A stretch of 9,467 bases of DNA from positions 1-9,467 of the forward strand of contig JAHEZC010000058.1 of the NCBI GenBank assembly GCA_023251275.1, written 5' to 3'. The notes beneath the pieces were generated by a model, which was not told where the DNA came from, searched no databases, and was given only the letters and a program-made list of their open reading frames with translations. A program made the position numbers and the translations under genes. This document shows positions 1-6,998 of the stretch, one piece after another (position 1 is the stretch's first letter; each line of letters starts with the position of its first letter). Source of the DNA: Parafilimonas sp. GTDB taxonomy: Bacteria > Bacteroidota > Bacteroidia > Chitinophagales > Chitinophagaceae.

Positions 1-686
1 AATTCAACGATCTTCGTCACCATCCGGTTAAGAAAATATTTATCATGGCTCACTATCACCACACTGCCTTTGTAATGCTGCAGATATTTTTCGAGCCATT
101 CAATGGAAGGAAGGTCGAGGTGATTGGTGGGTTCATCAAGCAATAATACATCTGGTTGCTGAAGAATCATTTTTGCGAGCAGCACACGCATGCGCCAGCC
201 GCCGCTGAATGTTTTATACGGCCTTTGTAATTCTTCGTTTGCAAAACCAAGACCCTGCAATACTTCTTCTGTTTTGTGATGTATCGTATAGCCATCCAAT
301 ACTTCTAATTCATGTAATTTTTCTGCAAAATCATGGAGGAGTTTTTCGTCAGATATATGTTCAAGCTGTTTGCCTAATTCTTCAATTTCTTTTTCAAGTT
401 GTTTTACCTTTTCAAATGCGCTCATAGCAACATCAAGGATAGAATCATTTGTATCAAAACTTAAAAGATCCTGGTGGAGGTATCCAATGGTTGTGCCGCG
501 GCTTCTTTCAACGGTTCCTGATGAAGGCTGGTATTCACCGGCGAATAATTTGAGTAAAGTGGATTTGCCGGTTCCGTTGTAGCCGATCAATCCAATTCTT
601 TCACCCGGGTGTATATGCCATGTTGCATCCTGCACAATAATGCGGGCGCCAAATTCAAAAGTGATATTATTCAATCCAACGAGCAT
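1..686 (-). CDS. ABC-F family ATP-binding cassette protein, N-terminal part (3' end off window)
   Basis: The frame starts at 686 and is open to the left edge, giving 228 complete codons of a protein that in this family is usually over 500 residues with two ABC domains. The first ABC domain is visible in order: Walker A GYNGTGKST (residues 35-43), Q-loop around HQD (71-73), a charged helical arm rich in E/K/L (about 90-135) of the kind that sits between Q-loop and signature in ABC-F proteins, signature SGGWRMR (161-167), Walker B with catalytic Glu DVLLLDEPTNHLD (179-191, E185), and H-switch SHDKYF (213-218). There are no membrane segments, so it is a soluble ATPase. ABC-F proteins act on the ribosome in translation or antibiotic protection; which subfamily this is (Uup-, YdiF- or YheS-like) cannot be decided without the second half. 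The start is firm: an in-frame TAG lies two codons upstream (690-692), and an exact TAnnTTTG element precedes it. Confidence 0.95.
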   Translation of the reverse strand, partial: MLVGLNNITFEFGARIIVQDATWHIHPGERIGLIGYNGTGKSTLLKLFAGEYQPSSGTVERSRGTTIGYLHQDLLSFDTNDSILDVAMSAFEKVKQLEKEIEELGKQLEHISDEKLLHDFAEKLHELEVLDGYTIHHKTEEVLQGLGFANEELQRPYKTFSGGWRMRVLLAKMILQQPDVLLLDEPTNHLDLPSIEWLEKYLQHYKGSVVIVSHDKYFLNRMVTKIVE

Positions 687-704
687 TGGCTAAAAATTGC
701 AGCG

Positions 705-712
705 CAAAACTA
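705..712 (-). promoter_or_regulatory. Bacteroidota-type -7 element for the ABC-F gene
   Basis: The minus strand reads TAGTTTTG here, an exact match to the Bacteroidota -7 consensus TAnnTTTG. Transcription would begin near 700, leaving a leader of about 14 nt before the ATG at 686. No clean TTTG -33 box is present; a TTTT/TTTC run lies 17-18 bp upstream. No Shine-Dalgarno is visible, as is usual in this phylum. Confidence 0.5.
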
Positions 713-849
713 AAGGAAAGAAATGAAGTGAAAATGTCTTACAATTTGTGCATAAATTATAAGGCAATTATGCCAGCAACAGCAGTAAAGATGACTTCAA
801 AAGGACCGTTTAATAAAAGCGAAAGGGCTTCAATTCCTGAATTAGTTAT

Positions 850-3666
850 TTAAAATCTATAACCAACTGCAAGAGAAATATTGAATCCAAAAGTTTGGGA
901 TTGAATTAATTTATCAATGTCGGGATCATATTTTTTATTTTTATTAATATCCCAAAACTGGTTATCATTTTTATGAAGAATGTCAGCTAAAGTTAATTCG
1001 ATAATTCCTTTTTTTGCGAAGGCTTTGCTTAATTTAAAATCCAAAGCCGAATGCGGTTTTTCCCAGACAGGTTCCTGGTCTAAGCCGCCCACAAGAAACA
1101 GGCGGCCACCTATAGCATTGAATAAAACAGAAACACCCAGGTTCGTTTTAGGGTCATTATATTGCAATGAAACATTAACTATATAAGGTGATTGTCCCTG
1201 CAGGGGACGTTTTGCTGAGTCTTTTTTTGAAGTGAATTCATCAGTCTTTGACTTAATAAAAGAGATGTTTGCATAAGCAACAAGATTTTCGAATTTTTTA
1301 CTGATGAAATCAAAATTTTTACGGGCTTCCAATTCGATGCCATGTATAGAAGCATTTGCTACATTTTTATAGCTGATTGTTCTTGAATCTGCACCTGAAA
1401 TAACAATATATGATTCTATCGGGTTTTCAAATTTTTTATAAAAAGCGCTGAGGGAATAATACTGTGCTCCCGGGAAATATTGCTCCCACCTCACCTCATA
1501 GTTGCTTATATGCGTTTCTGTTAAGTAAGGGTTTCCGGAAATAGTTGAGTTAGTAATAAAATCATAAAATAATTGGTTGGCTAATTCTCTGTACTGCGGC
1601 CTTGCTGCAGTTCGGCTGTAGCTCGCCCTGATATTTGCATTTGCATACACTGAATAAATAAGATTAGCAGAGGGAAGCCAATCTTTATAAGTAGTATCTA
1701 TCTTTAAACGCGTACCTACATCAGCGATGAAAGTATTTACTATATTATGATAGGCTTCAAATCTTATACCCCAGATCAGTCTTAGATTTTGTGTCAGTTT
1801 ATTGTCGAGAAGAAAGTATGCATTATTATTGTGCACTGAACCGCTGTAACGATTTGTAGGGCTGTTGTCCTCAATCATGCTGAAACCATTTTCAAGATCG
1901 AAATGCGCCGGGCTGTAAATAGTATCTTGTGCAGCGTAAAAAAGATTTTGGTTAAAGCTTCCGGGATTAGCAACAGCAGCAGTAAAAAATCTTGCTTTTC
2001 TTTCGCGGTTATCTGAAAATAATACTCCGCCAAATTTATATGTTTGAGTTTGCCCGAACATTTTAAAAGGCAGACTCAAATCGAGATTTAAACCTTGTAC
2101 ATAATCCTTTACCTCTGCATAGTAACGAACGCCACTGCTTGAAATTACACTTGTCCCTGAAGTCAGCAGCGCTACATAAGGGGATCCCTGTTCTGCCTGA
2201 AAATACATATTGCGGCGATAATCAGGTTCATTTCTGGACAGGCTGGTATAATATGCATTCCATTTTATCCTGAATTTATGTTTTGTCAATACATGATCTC
2301 CGCCAAATTGTGAATTAACTATCACATTGCTTACAAAGAAGAAAGAGTTTGCCCTGATGTCATTCCACGAATAAGAGAAATTAGGACCGGAGCGCAAAAC
2401 GATTTGATCGGATGAATTGATCGAGAAAATATTATTGAAATAAAATTTATTATTAGCGTTCAGCTTCAGAGACAAATTTGCCAATACGCTGGTAAGTATA
2501 TTTCGTGTATAGGCACTGTCTTTATAATCAAAAAATGGTTGAAAATTATCCTGGTAATCCAAACGCCTGTATTCAGAAAATTTAAACGAAGAATTATAAG
2601 TCAGGCCAAACACTCCGCCGAATCTTGGGTAACCGCCATATCTTTTACCATCATGCAAATTAAAGCCGCCGGACACTTGGATAGCTTTATTGAATGGCGC
2701 CTGGTCTTTATTTAAAACAGACCAGTTATTCTGGAGACTTTTTGCGAATGGTATGGTTTGCTGCGGATCATTCAATTGAAATTTTACATACGTTTTTGTT
2801 GAGATGTTTTCAAATGGTAAGGACCTTGTGCCATCATCTAAACCCAACCAATCTCTATTCCCTCCCTTATAATCATAATATTTTTTTCCGGTAGAAATAG
2901 AATTGTATCCGCCGGTGATCTTTACAGATAAAAATTTTTTTTCAGGAATGTCCTTGGTATTTATCTGGATCAATCCGCCGGAAAAACTTCCCGGCAAATC
3001 AGCAGATGCACTTTTAATGATGGTGATATTATCTACAATTTCTGAGGGGAAAATATCAAAAGCGAATGTTTTACGGTCAGGTTCTGAACTGGGTAAAATG
3101 GTATTATTCAGCATGGCTTCATTGTACCTGTCATTCATACCTCTTACCACAACAAATTTATTTTCCTGGATAGTGGTTCCGCTTATACGTTTCAGTACAT
3201 CGCTTGTATTTTTATCAGGCGATTTCCTTATTAAATCGGCGCTGATACCGTCAGATACTACCGGTGAATTTCTTCGGGTTGCCAGTAAACTATTTAAATT
3301 CTCTTTTCTTACATCTGTTTTCACAGTAACCATAGCCAGCGTACTGGATTTGGAAAGATTTAATGAAACATTTAATGCTGTGATTTCACCCGCAGCAACC
3401 TGCACACCATCAATTTCCTTTGAATCAAAACCAACATAAGAAATTTTAATAACGTAAATACCTGGCGTTAATCCGGTAATTCTGAAATTACCGTCAACAT
3501 CTGAAATTGTATTTTTTTGATTTTTAGCAACTATGATGGTGGCGCCTGAAAGCGGCAGGTTGTTACCGCCATCTGTTACCATGCCTGATATTCCCGTTTG
3601 TGCATTAAGAGCCGGGCATAAAATAAGAACAAATAGCATTGTAAGCAGTAGTAAAATATATCGCAT
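850..3666 (-). CDS. TonB-dependent outer-membrane receptor with carboxypeptidase-regulatory-like N-terminal domain
   Basis: This is a complete 938-residue protein. Residues 1-22 are a signal peptide (hydrophobic stretch ending ALNA, cut before Gln23). Residues 24-105 form a CarboxypepD_reg-like beta-sandwich (GISGMVTDGG, GATIIVAK, SDVDGNFRITGL, YVIKISYVGF), typical of Bacteroidota receptors. A possible TonB box is MVTVK (112-116). The plug spans about 130-240, with LIRKSPDKNTSDVLKRISG, FVVVRGMNDRYNEAMLNN and the IKSASADLPGSFSGGLIQIN stretch. The rest is a 22-stranded-type barrel with many aromatic-rich strands, ending in ...LAVGYRF with the C-terminal Phe expected for BAM recognition. It would import a ligand across the outer membrane using TonB-ExbBD energy. 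The ligand is unknown. No SusD-like partner is adjacent; the divergent neighbour is a secreted beta-helix protein instead, suggesting a different type of capture pair. The ATG at 3666 is followed directly by the signal peptide, which supports the start. Confidence 0.96.
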   Translation of the reverse strand: MRYILLLLTMLFVLILCPALNAQTGISGMVTDGGNNLPLSGATIIVAKNQKNTISDVDGNFRITGLTPGIYVIKISYVGFDSKEIDGVQVAAGEITALNVSLNLSKSSTLAMVTVKTDVRKENLNSLLATRRNSPVVSDGISADLIRKSPDKNTSDVLKRISGTTIQENKFVVVRGMNDRYNEAMLNNTILPSSEPDRKTFAFDIFPSEIVDNITIIKSASADLPGSFSGGLIQINTKDIPEKKFLSVKITGGYNSISTGKKYYDYKGGNRDWLGLDDGTRSLPFENISTKTYVKFQLNDPQQTIPFAKSLQNNWSVLNKDQAPFNKAIQVSGGFNLHDGKRYGGYPRFGGVFGLTYNSSFKFSEYRRLDYQDNFQPFFDYKDSAYTRNILTSVLANLSLKLNANNKFYFNNIFSINSSDQIVLRSGPNFSYSWNDIRANSFFFVSNVIVNSQFGGDHVLTKHKFRIKWNAYYTSLSRNEPDYRRNMYFQAEQGSPYVALLTSGTSVISSSGVRYYAEVKDYVQGLNLDLSLPFKMFGQTQTYKFGGVLFSDNRERKARFFTAAVANPGSFNQNLFYAAQDTIYSPAHFDLENGFSMIEDNSPTNRYSGSVHNNNAYFLLDNKLTQNLRLIWGIRFEAYHNIVNTFIADVGTRLKIDTTYKDWLPSANLIYSVYANANIRASYSRTAARPQYRELANQLFYDFITNSTISGNPYLTETHISNYEVRWEQYFPGAQYYSLSAFYKKFENPIESYIVISGADSRTISYKNVANASIHGIELEARKNFDFISKKFENLVAYANISFIKSKTDEFTSKKDSAKRPLQGQSPYIVNVSLQYNDPKTNLGVSVLFNAIGGRLFLVGGLDQEPVWEKPHSALDFKLSKAFAKKGIIELTLADILHKNDNQFWDINKNKKYDPDIDKLIQSQTFGFNISLAVGYRF

Positions 3667-3707
3667 AGATTCTTTTTTGCAATATTGGAATTATACAACA
3701 GGCTTTA

Positions 3708-3715
3708 ATAAAGTA
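3708..3715 (-). promoter_or_regulatory. possible -7 element for the TonB-dependent receptor gene
   Basis: The minus strand reads TACTTTAT, a partial match to TAnnTTTG (TA plus two of the last four bases in register). A competing candidate is the TATAAT-like stretch on the minus strand at 3690-3695. Neither has a clear -33 partner. A degenerate promoter would fit a gene that needs an activator, and the 11-bp repeats lie about 40 bp upstream. Confidence 0.2.
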
Positions 3716-3757
3716 TTGTATTAAGTTTTTATTAACGATGCATTTTACCATTTTTTT

Positions 3758-3798
3758 GTTACGTAATTGTTATGTAATTATTACGTAATTGTTATGCA
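3758..3798. promoter_or_regulatory. 11-bp tandem direct repeat, candidate response-regulator operator
   Basis: Four consecutive 11-bp units start at 3758, 3769, 3780 and 3791: GTTACGTAATT, GTTATGTAATT, ATTACGTAATT and the partial GTTATGCA. Units 1-3 differ pairwise at only one or two positions. One unit per helical turn is the arrangement bound by OmpR/PhoB-family response regulators (Pho boxes are direct repeats with 11-bp spacing), so a regulator could sit on one DNA face. Units 1 and 3 also contain the self-complementary TTACGTAA, 21 bp apart start to start shifted by one frame of reading (two units), so a dimeric palindrome-binding regulator is an alternative. The block lies between divergent genes starting at 3666 (minus) and 3921 (plus) and could control either or both. 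The repeat is seen directly; the regulator is inference. Confidence 0.6.
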
Positions 3799-3827
3799 GC
3801 ACCCCATTTTCGCATGAATATGTTTGC

Positions 3828-3853
3828 TTAACAATTTGGTAAAGGTTTGTTAA
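3828..3853. promoter_or_regulatory. 7-bp inverted repeat TTAACAA-N12-TTGTTAA
   Basis: A perfect 7-bp inverted repeat (TTAACAA at 3828-3834, TTGTTAA at 3847-3853) has arm centres 19 bp apart, close to two helical turns. The same stretch can also be read as three TTTGnTAA-like direct units beginning at 3823, 3835 and 3846. It lies 68 bp upstream of the beta-helix gene start, about where an activator or repressor of that gene would bind. In AT-rich DNA a 7-bp repeat may be chance. Confidence 0.3.
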
Positions 3854-3887
3854 TACTGGATAATAGAAAATATGCAATTCCCGCCTC

Positions 3888-3895
3888 TACTTTTA
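3888..3895 (+). promoter_or_regulatory. possible -7 element for the secreted beta-helix gene
   Basis: TACTTTTA matches TAnnTTTG at all but the last base. A start site near 3900 would leave a leader of roughly 20 nt. There is no TTTG at the usual 19-21 bp upstream; TTTG boxes exist further away at 3835 and 3846. The stretch before the ATG is A-rich then T-rich with no Shine-Dalgarno. Confidence 0.3.
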
Positions 3896-3920
3896 TCAAA
3901 ATTTTAAAAAAACCTTTTTT

Positions 3921-6167
3921 ATGCAAACAAAAAATCTACTCCTCAAAAGCCTGCTTGCAGGATTTCTGTGTACTGCATGTATGAATGCAGTTCAGGCAGG
4001 CACCATTACTTATAACAGTGGTGCAGGCGATACCATTAAAGTAAATACACACTGGACCGCAAACAATGTGTATGTGCTTAAAGGAAATATTTATGTGACC
4101 AGCGGCGCTGTGCTGACTATTGATCCGGGCACACTTATTAAGGGAGACTCTAAAACTAAAGGCACACTTATCATTAGCCGTGGATGCAAAATAATGGCGG
4201 AAGGTACTCCCTGCCAGCCGATTGTTTTTACATCTGCCAAAGCAGCAGGTGTACGTCAGCGCGGAGATTGGGGCGGTGTTATTATTCTTGGTAATGCGCC
4301 GCATAATGCAGGCACCGCTAACATTGAAGGCATTACTCCCAATCCGTACACAGTTATGGGGGGAGCAGACTCGCATGATAATTCAGGGATATTAAAATAT
4401 GTCCGGATTGAATTTGCAGGTGTAGCGCTTTCCCCAAACAATGAAATCAATGGTTTGACTTTTGGAGCTGTTGGGGATGGTACAACTGTTGACTATGTGC
4501 AGGTTAGTTTTGCAAATGACGATTCGTTTGAGTGGTTTGGCGGAACGGTTAACTGTAAACACCTCATCGCATTTCGCGGTATTGATGATGACTTTGATAC
4601 AGACAACGGGTTTTCCGGCAAAGTTCAGTTTGGCATGGGTTTGCGTGATCCGCTTGTGGCAGACGTTTCGCAGTCTGGAGGTTTTGAATCTGATAATGAC
4701 GCTACAGGTACAACTAATCTGCCTCAGACAAGGGCTATCTTTTGCAATATGTCTGTAATAGCAGGCTCAGATAGTGCAACCAATGCATTATTCAAAGGAG
4801 ATCTGCATATCCGCAGAAATTCACACATGTATCTTTTCAATAGTGTATTGGGCGGTTATCCAAAAGGATTTGAAATTGACGGCCAGCTTACACACGATAA
4901 TGTGATAGCTGATACACTTTTCCAAAACAATATATTGTCCTGCACTTATGCACCTAAATATGTAGTTTCAGAAGGCGGTGCTACCAATAGCGCAGCGGTA
5001 ATTGATCTTTTGCTCAATCATGCCAATAATCAATTTTTTGCCACGAATGCTGCAGGCGCTAATCTTATAGCACCTTATAATTTGAATGCGCCGAATTTTC
5101 GCCCAAATGCCGGTTCTCCTGCGCTCACATCTCCTGTTTATAGCTTCAGCAAGCCTTTGTTGAATAATGCGTTCTTTACACCTGTTTCTTATTTAGGTGC
5201 ATTTGACGGTACAAATGACTGGACTGCAACATGGACTGAATTTGACCCGGTGAATGTTGTGTATGGCACTAAAGGAATTGATTACACTCCCAAGATAGGA
5301 ACCGGAGTAATTAATCCTGAGGTTTGTACAAGTACAGGCTCAATAAGCATCGCAGTAAGCGGTGGTCTGGCGCCTTATACTTTTGCATGGAGCAATAGTG
5401 CAACCACACAGAATATTTCTAATTTAATTGCAGGTGATTATACGGTGAATGTTTATCCAAAGGGTGGCGTTGCAGCATGTAAAGCCACCAAGACCTATAC
5501 AGTGAAATATCTTGCACCGGCGTTTACAGGTTCGTATGTAACATCAACGAGCATTGATGCAAAGTGGGACAACAAAAATATTGCCTCTTATGTAAGCGGT
5601 TTTCTTACACAGATAAGATACAGGCTTACCTCACCTGCCAGTTCTGCATGGAGCGATTGGGGCGGGGCGGCAAGCGCTTCTAACAAAACATTTACACCAG
5701 GCAACAGAAGCGCTGTAACAATACTGGAGGATACTGTAAAATCATTAACCTCTAACAAGAGTTATACATTCCAGATACGCGGCGTATGTCAAACGGGACC
5801 AACGACATTCATATTCAGTGATTCTGCACACAGCAAATTAGCAAAATACAAAACTGCAAGTGCTTTTGATATCGCGGCAAGTGAAGAGTTTGCAAGTAGT
5901 AACATCAACGAAAAACTGTCTGGTTTTAATGTATATCCCAATCCTGCGAAAGGTTCATTTAAAATAGATATAACTGGATTTAGCAGTGCGGTAACCATTA
6001 AAGTAACCAATATGAGCGGCCAGGTTGTTTATACTTCTACGCAAAATGCTGCCGGCAAAATACCCGTAGCTCAAATCAATACTTCTAATATGCCTTCCGG
6101 CCTATACACCGTTGAGGTATCAGACGGCATAAAAACAGTTACCAAAAAAATAAGTATCATTCAATAA
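3921..6167 (+). CDS. secreted right-handed beta-helix-type protein with SprB repeat, FN3-like domain and T9SS type A sorting domain
   Basis: This is a complete 748-residue protein. Residues 1-26 are a signal peptide ending AVQA. The N-terminal region reads as stacked beta-helix turns (VLTIDPGTLIKGD 64-76; GDWGGVIILGNAP 115-127; SGILKYVRIEFAGV 155-168; NNEINGLTFGAVG 173-185). An Asp-rich centre follows: NDDSFEWFGGT (199-209) and DDDFDTDNGFSG (222-233), then SGGFESDND (252-260); these acidic clusters could bind divalent cations. Residues about 468-528 resemble a SprB repeat (GSISIAVSGGLAPYTFAWSN, with Cys469 and Cys520), 530-645 an FN3-like segment, and 669-748 a type A sorting domain (FNVYPNPAKG, then VTNMSGQVVY, ending VTKKISIIQ). 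It should be exported by Sec, then carried across the outer membrane by T9SS and either released or attached to the surface. No enzymatic activity is recognisable. Divergence from the receptor gene suggests a surface capture or processing partner. A strong terminator follows. Confidence 0.93.
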   Translation: MQTKNLLLKSLLAGFLCTACMNAVQAGTITYNSGAGDTIKVNTHWTANNVYVLKGNIYVTSGAVLTIDPGTLIKGDSKTKGTLIISRGCKIMAEGTPCQPIVFTSAKAAGVRQRGDWGGVIILGNAPHNAGTANIEGITPNPYTVMGGADSHDNSGILKYVRIEFAGVALSPNNEINGLTFGAVGDGTTVDYVQVSFANDDSFEWFGGTVNCKHLIAFRGIDDDFDTDNGFSGKVQFGMGLRDPLVADVSQSGGFESDNDATGTTNLPQTRAIFCNMSVIAGSDSATNALFKGDLHIRRNSHMYLFNSVLGGYPKGFEIDGQLTHDNVIADTLFQNNILSCTYAPKYVVSEGGATNSAAVIDLLLNHANNQFFATNAAGANLIAPYNLNAPNFRPNAGSPALTSPVYSFSKPLLNNAFFTPVSYLGAFDGTNDWTATWTEFDPVNVVYGTKGIDYTPKIGTGVINPEVCTSTGSISIAVSGGLAPYTFAWSNSATTQNISNLIAGDYTVNVYPKGGVAACKATKTYTVKYLAPAFTGSYVTSTSIDAKWDNKNIASYVSGFLTQIRYRLTSPASSAWSDWGGAASASNKTFTPGNRSAVTILEDTVKSLTSNKSYTFQIRGVCQTGPTTFIFSDSAHSKLAKYKTASAFDIAASEEFASSNINEKLSGFNVYPNPAKGSFKIDITGFSSAVTIKVTNMSGQVVYTSTQNAAGKIPVAQINTSNMPSGLYTVEVSDGIKTVTKKISIIQ

Positions 6168-6199
6168 AGTTTTTCGCATTTGTTGAATTTTTAATACAG

Positions 6200-6227
6200 G
6201 GCGCATTTCTATGCGCCTTTTTCTTTT
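6200..6227 (+). terminator. Rho-independent terminator after the beta-helix gene
   Basis: A perfect 7-bp GC-rich stem (GGCGCAT at 6200-6206, ATGCGCC at 6211-6217) encloses the loop TTCT and is followed by TTTTTCTTTT (6218-6227). It starts 33 bp after the stop codon and separates this gene from the DUF3347 gene. Confidence 0.9.
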
Positions 6228-6264
6228 GCCGATATAAATAATCTCTTCACAAGAGCTTTACCGT

Positions 6265-6272
6265 TATTTTTG
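6265..6272 (+). promoter_or_regulatory. Bacteroidota-type -7 element for the DUF3347 gene
   Basis: TATTTTTG is an exact match to TAnnTTTG and would give a leader of about 14 nt. A second exact copy lies at 6282-6289, directly against the ATG; it has a TTTA 21 bp upstream but would place the start site inside the coding region, so the first copy is preferred. No TTTG -33 box is visible for the first copy. Confidence 0.45.
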
Positions 6273-6290
6273 TAGCCAAATTATTTTTGT

Positions 6291-6908
6291 ATGCGAAAAG
6301 GATTGCTCATTATCGGTTTTGCTATTGTTGCCGTCGCTGTGTACTTTTTATATTTTTATAGCGGAGATGAAAAGAAAGATTATTCCCCGAAGCAACAGCC
6401 GCTGACCATCAGCAAGAAAAGCGATTCATTCAATGTGCCATTCAATAATATGCTGAACAGTTATTTTGAGCTGAAAGATGCCCTCGTAAACTGGGACACG
6501 GCAAAAGCAAACCTGGCGGCAGTCAATTTGAATGAGACAATTGCAAAAGTGCCTTATGAAATATTACAGGCTGACAGCAGCATAATTTCTACTGCAAAAA
6601 ATCTTGCTGAAGGCATGATCGCAGAAAGTAAAGCAATCGCAGGCGATCCTGATATTAATGAAAAACGTAAATCTTTTTATACATTATCTGAGGATTTATA
6701 CAACCTGGCCAGAACAGTACAGTACGATCAGCAGGTGATCTATCATGATAAATGCCCGATGGCTTTTGGCGACGATAAAGAAGCTTATTGGATAAGCAAT
6801 ACACGGGATATCATTAATCCATATCTTGGCAACAAGCACCCGAAATATCATTCTGCCATGATGAACTGCGGCAACGTGGAAGATTCCCTTGATTTCAGAA
6901 GCAGGTGA
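6291..6908 (+). CDS. DUF3347-family membrane-anchored periplasmic protein, likely metal binding
   Basis: This is a complete 205-residue protein. Residues 4-23 form one hydrophobic segment (signal anchor), followed by a charged linker, so the bulk should lie in the periplasm. Residues 50-145 are predicted helical (FNNMLNSYFELKDALVNWDT; KNLAEGMIAESKAIA), as in the DUF3347 fold. The C-terminal part carries the family hallmark: YHDKCPMAF (151-159), AYWISNTRDIINPYLGNK (165-182) and a MMNCG motif (190-194). His152, Cys155, Met157, His183, His187, Met190/191 and Cys193 are candidate ligands for a soft metal such as copper. DUF3347 domains also occur fused to CusB-like efflux adaptors in Bacteroidota, which supports a metal role, but the exact function is not established. 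No efflux genes are adjacent. It has its own promoter, a terminator upstream, and a 90-bp gap to the next gene. Confidence 0.85.
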   Translation: MRKGLLIIGFAIVAVAVYFLYFYSGDEKKDYSPKQQPLTISKKSDSFNVPFNNMLNSYFELKDALVNWDTAKANLAAVNLNETIAKVPYEILQADSSIISTAKNLAEGMIAESKAIAGDPDINEKRKSFYTLSEDLYNLARTVQYDQQVIYHDKCPMAFGDDKEAYWISNTRDIINPYLGNKHPKYHSAMMNCGNVEDSLDFRSR

Positions 6909-6975
6909 TTTTTCCTGTTCACAATTTCCTTTCAATATTTGTGTCACGCATGCAAAGGTGTGTTCCTGTAAAACA

Positions 6976-6983
6976 TACTTTTG
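6976..6983 (+). promoter_or_regulatory. Bacteroidota-type -7 element for the glycosyltransferase/GtrA operon
   Basis: TACTTTTG is an exact match to TAnnTTTG. A start site near 6988 gives an 11-nt leader before the ATG at 6999. The nearest TTTG (6938-6941) is 34 bp upstream, too far for a standard -33 box. The A-rich run before the ATG has no clear Shine-Dalgarno. Confidence 0.5.
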
Positions 6984-6998
6984 AAGTAAGAAAAAAAT

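Noticed and set aside
762..773. Small hairpin GGCA-ATTA-TGCC between the receptor and ABC-F genes, with T-rich sequence after it on the minus strand
   Set aside because: The stem is only 4 bp and the following TTATAATTT is not a clean T-tract, so it cannot be called as a terminator for the receptor gene.
2903..3439. 178-codon plus-strand open frame opposite the N-terminal part of the TonB-dependent receptor
   Set aside because: It lies entirely inside a confidently assigned receptor gene (plug and barrel start) and its product has no recognisable features; it is an antisense shadow.
3710..3721. 12-bp sequence AAAGTATTGTAT shared by the receptor promoter region and 9141-9152
   Set aside because: In 9.5 kb of AT-rich DNA a few 12-bp matches are expected by chance, and the contexts (divergent promoter versus post-operon spacer) do not match.
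3716..3800. Possible CRISPR-like or mobile-element repeat
   Set aside because: The units are 11 bp with no spacers, and there are no terminal inverted repeats, target duplications or transposase genes; the block is better read as an operator.
3936..4376. 146-codon minus-strand open frame inside the beta-helix gene
   Set aside because: The plus-strand frame has a signal peptide and family motifs over the same bases; the minus product is a Cys/Asn-rich shadow.
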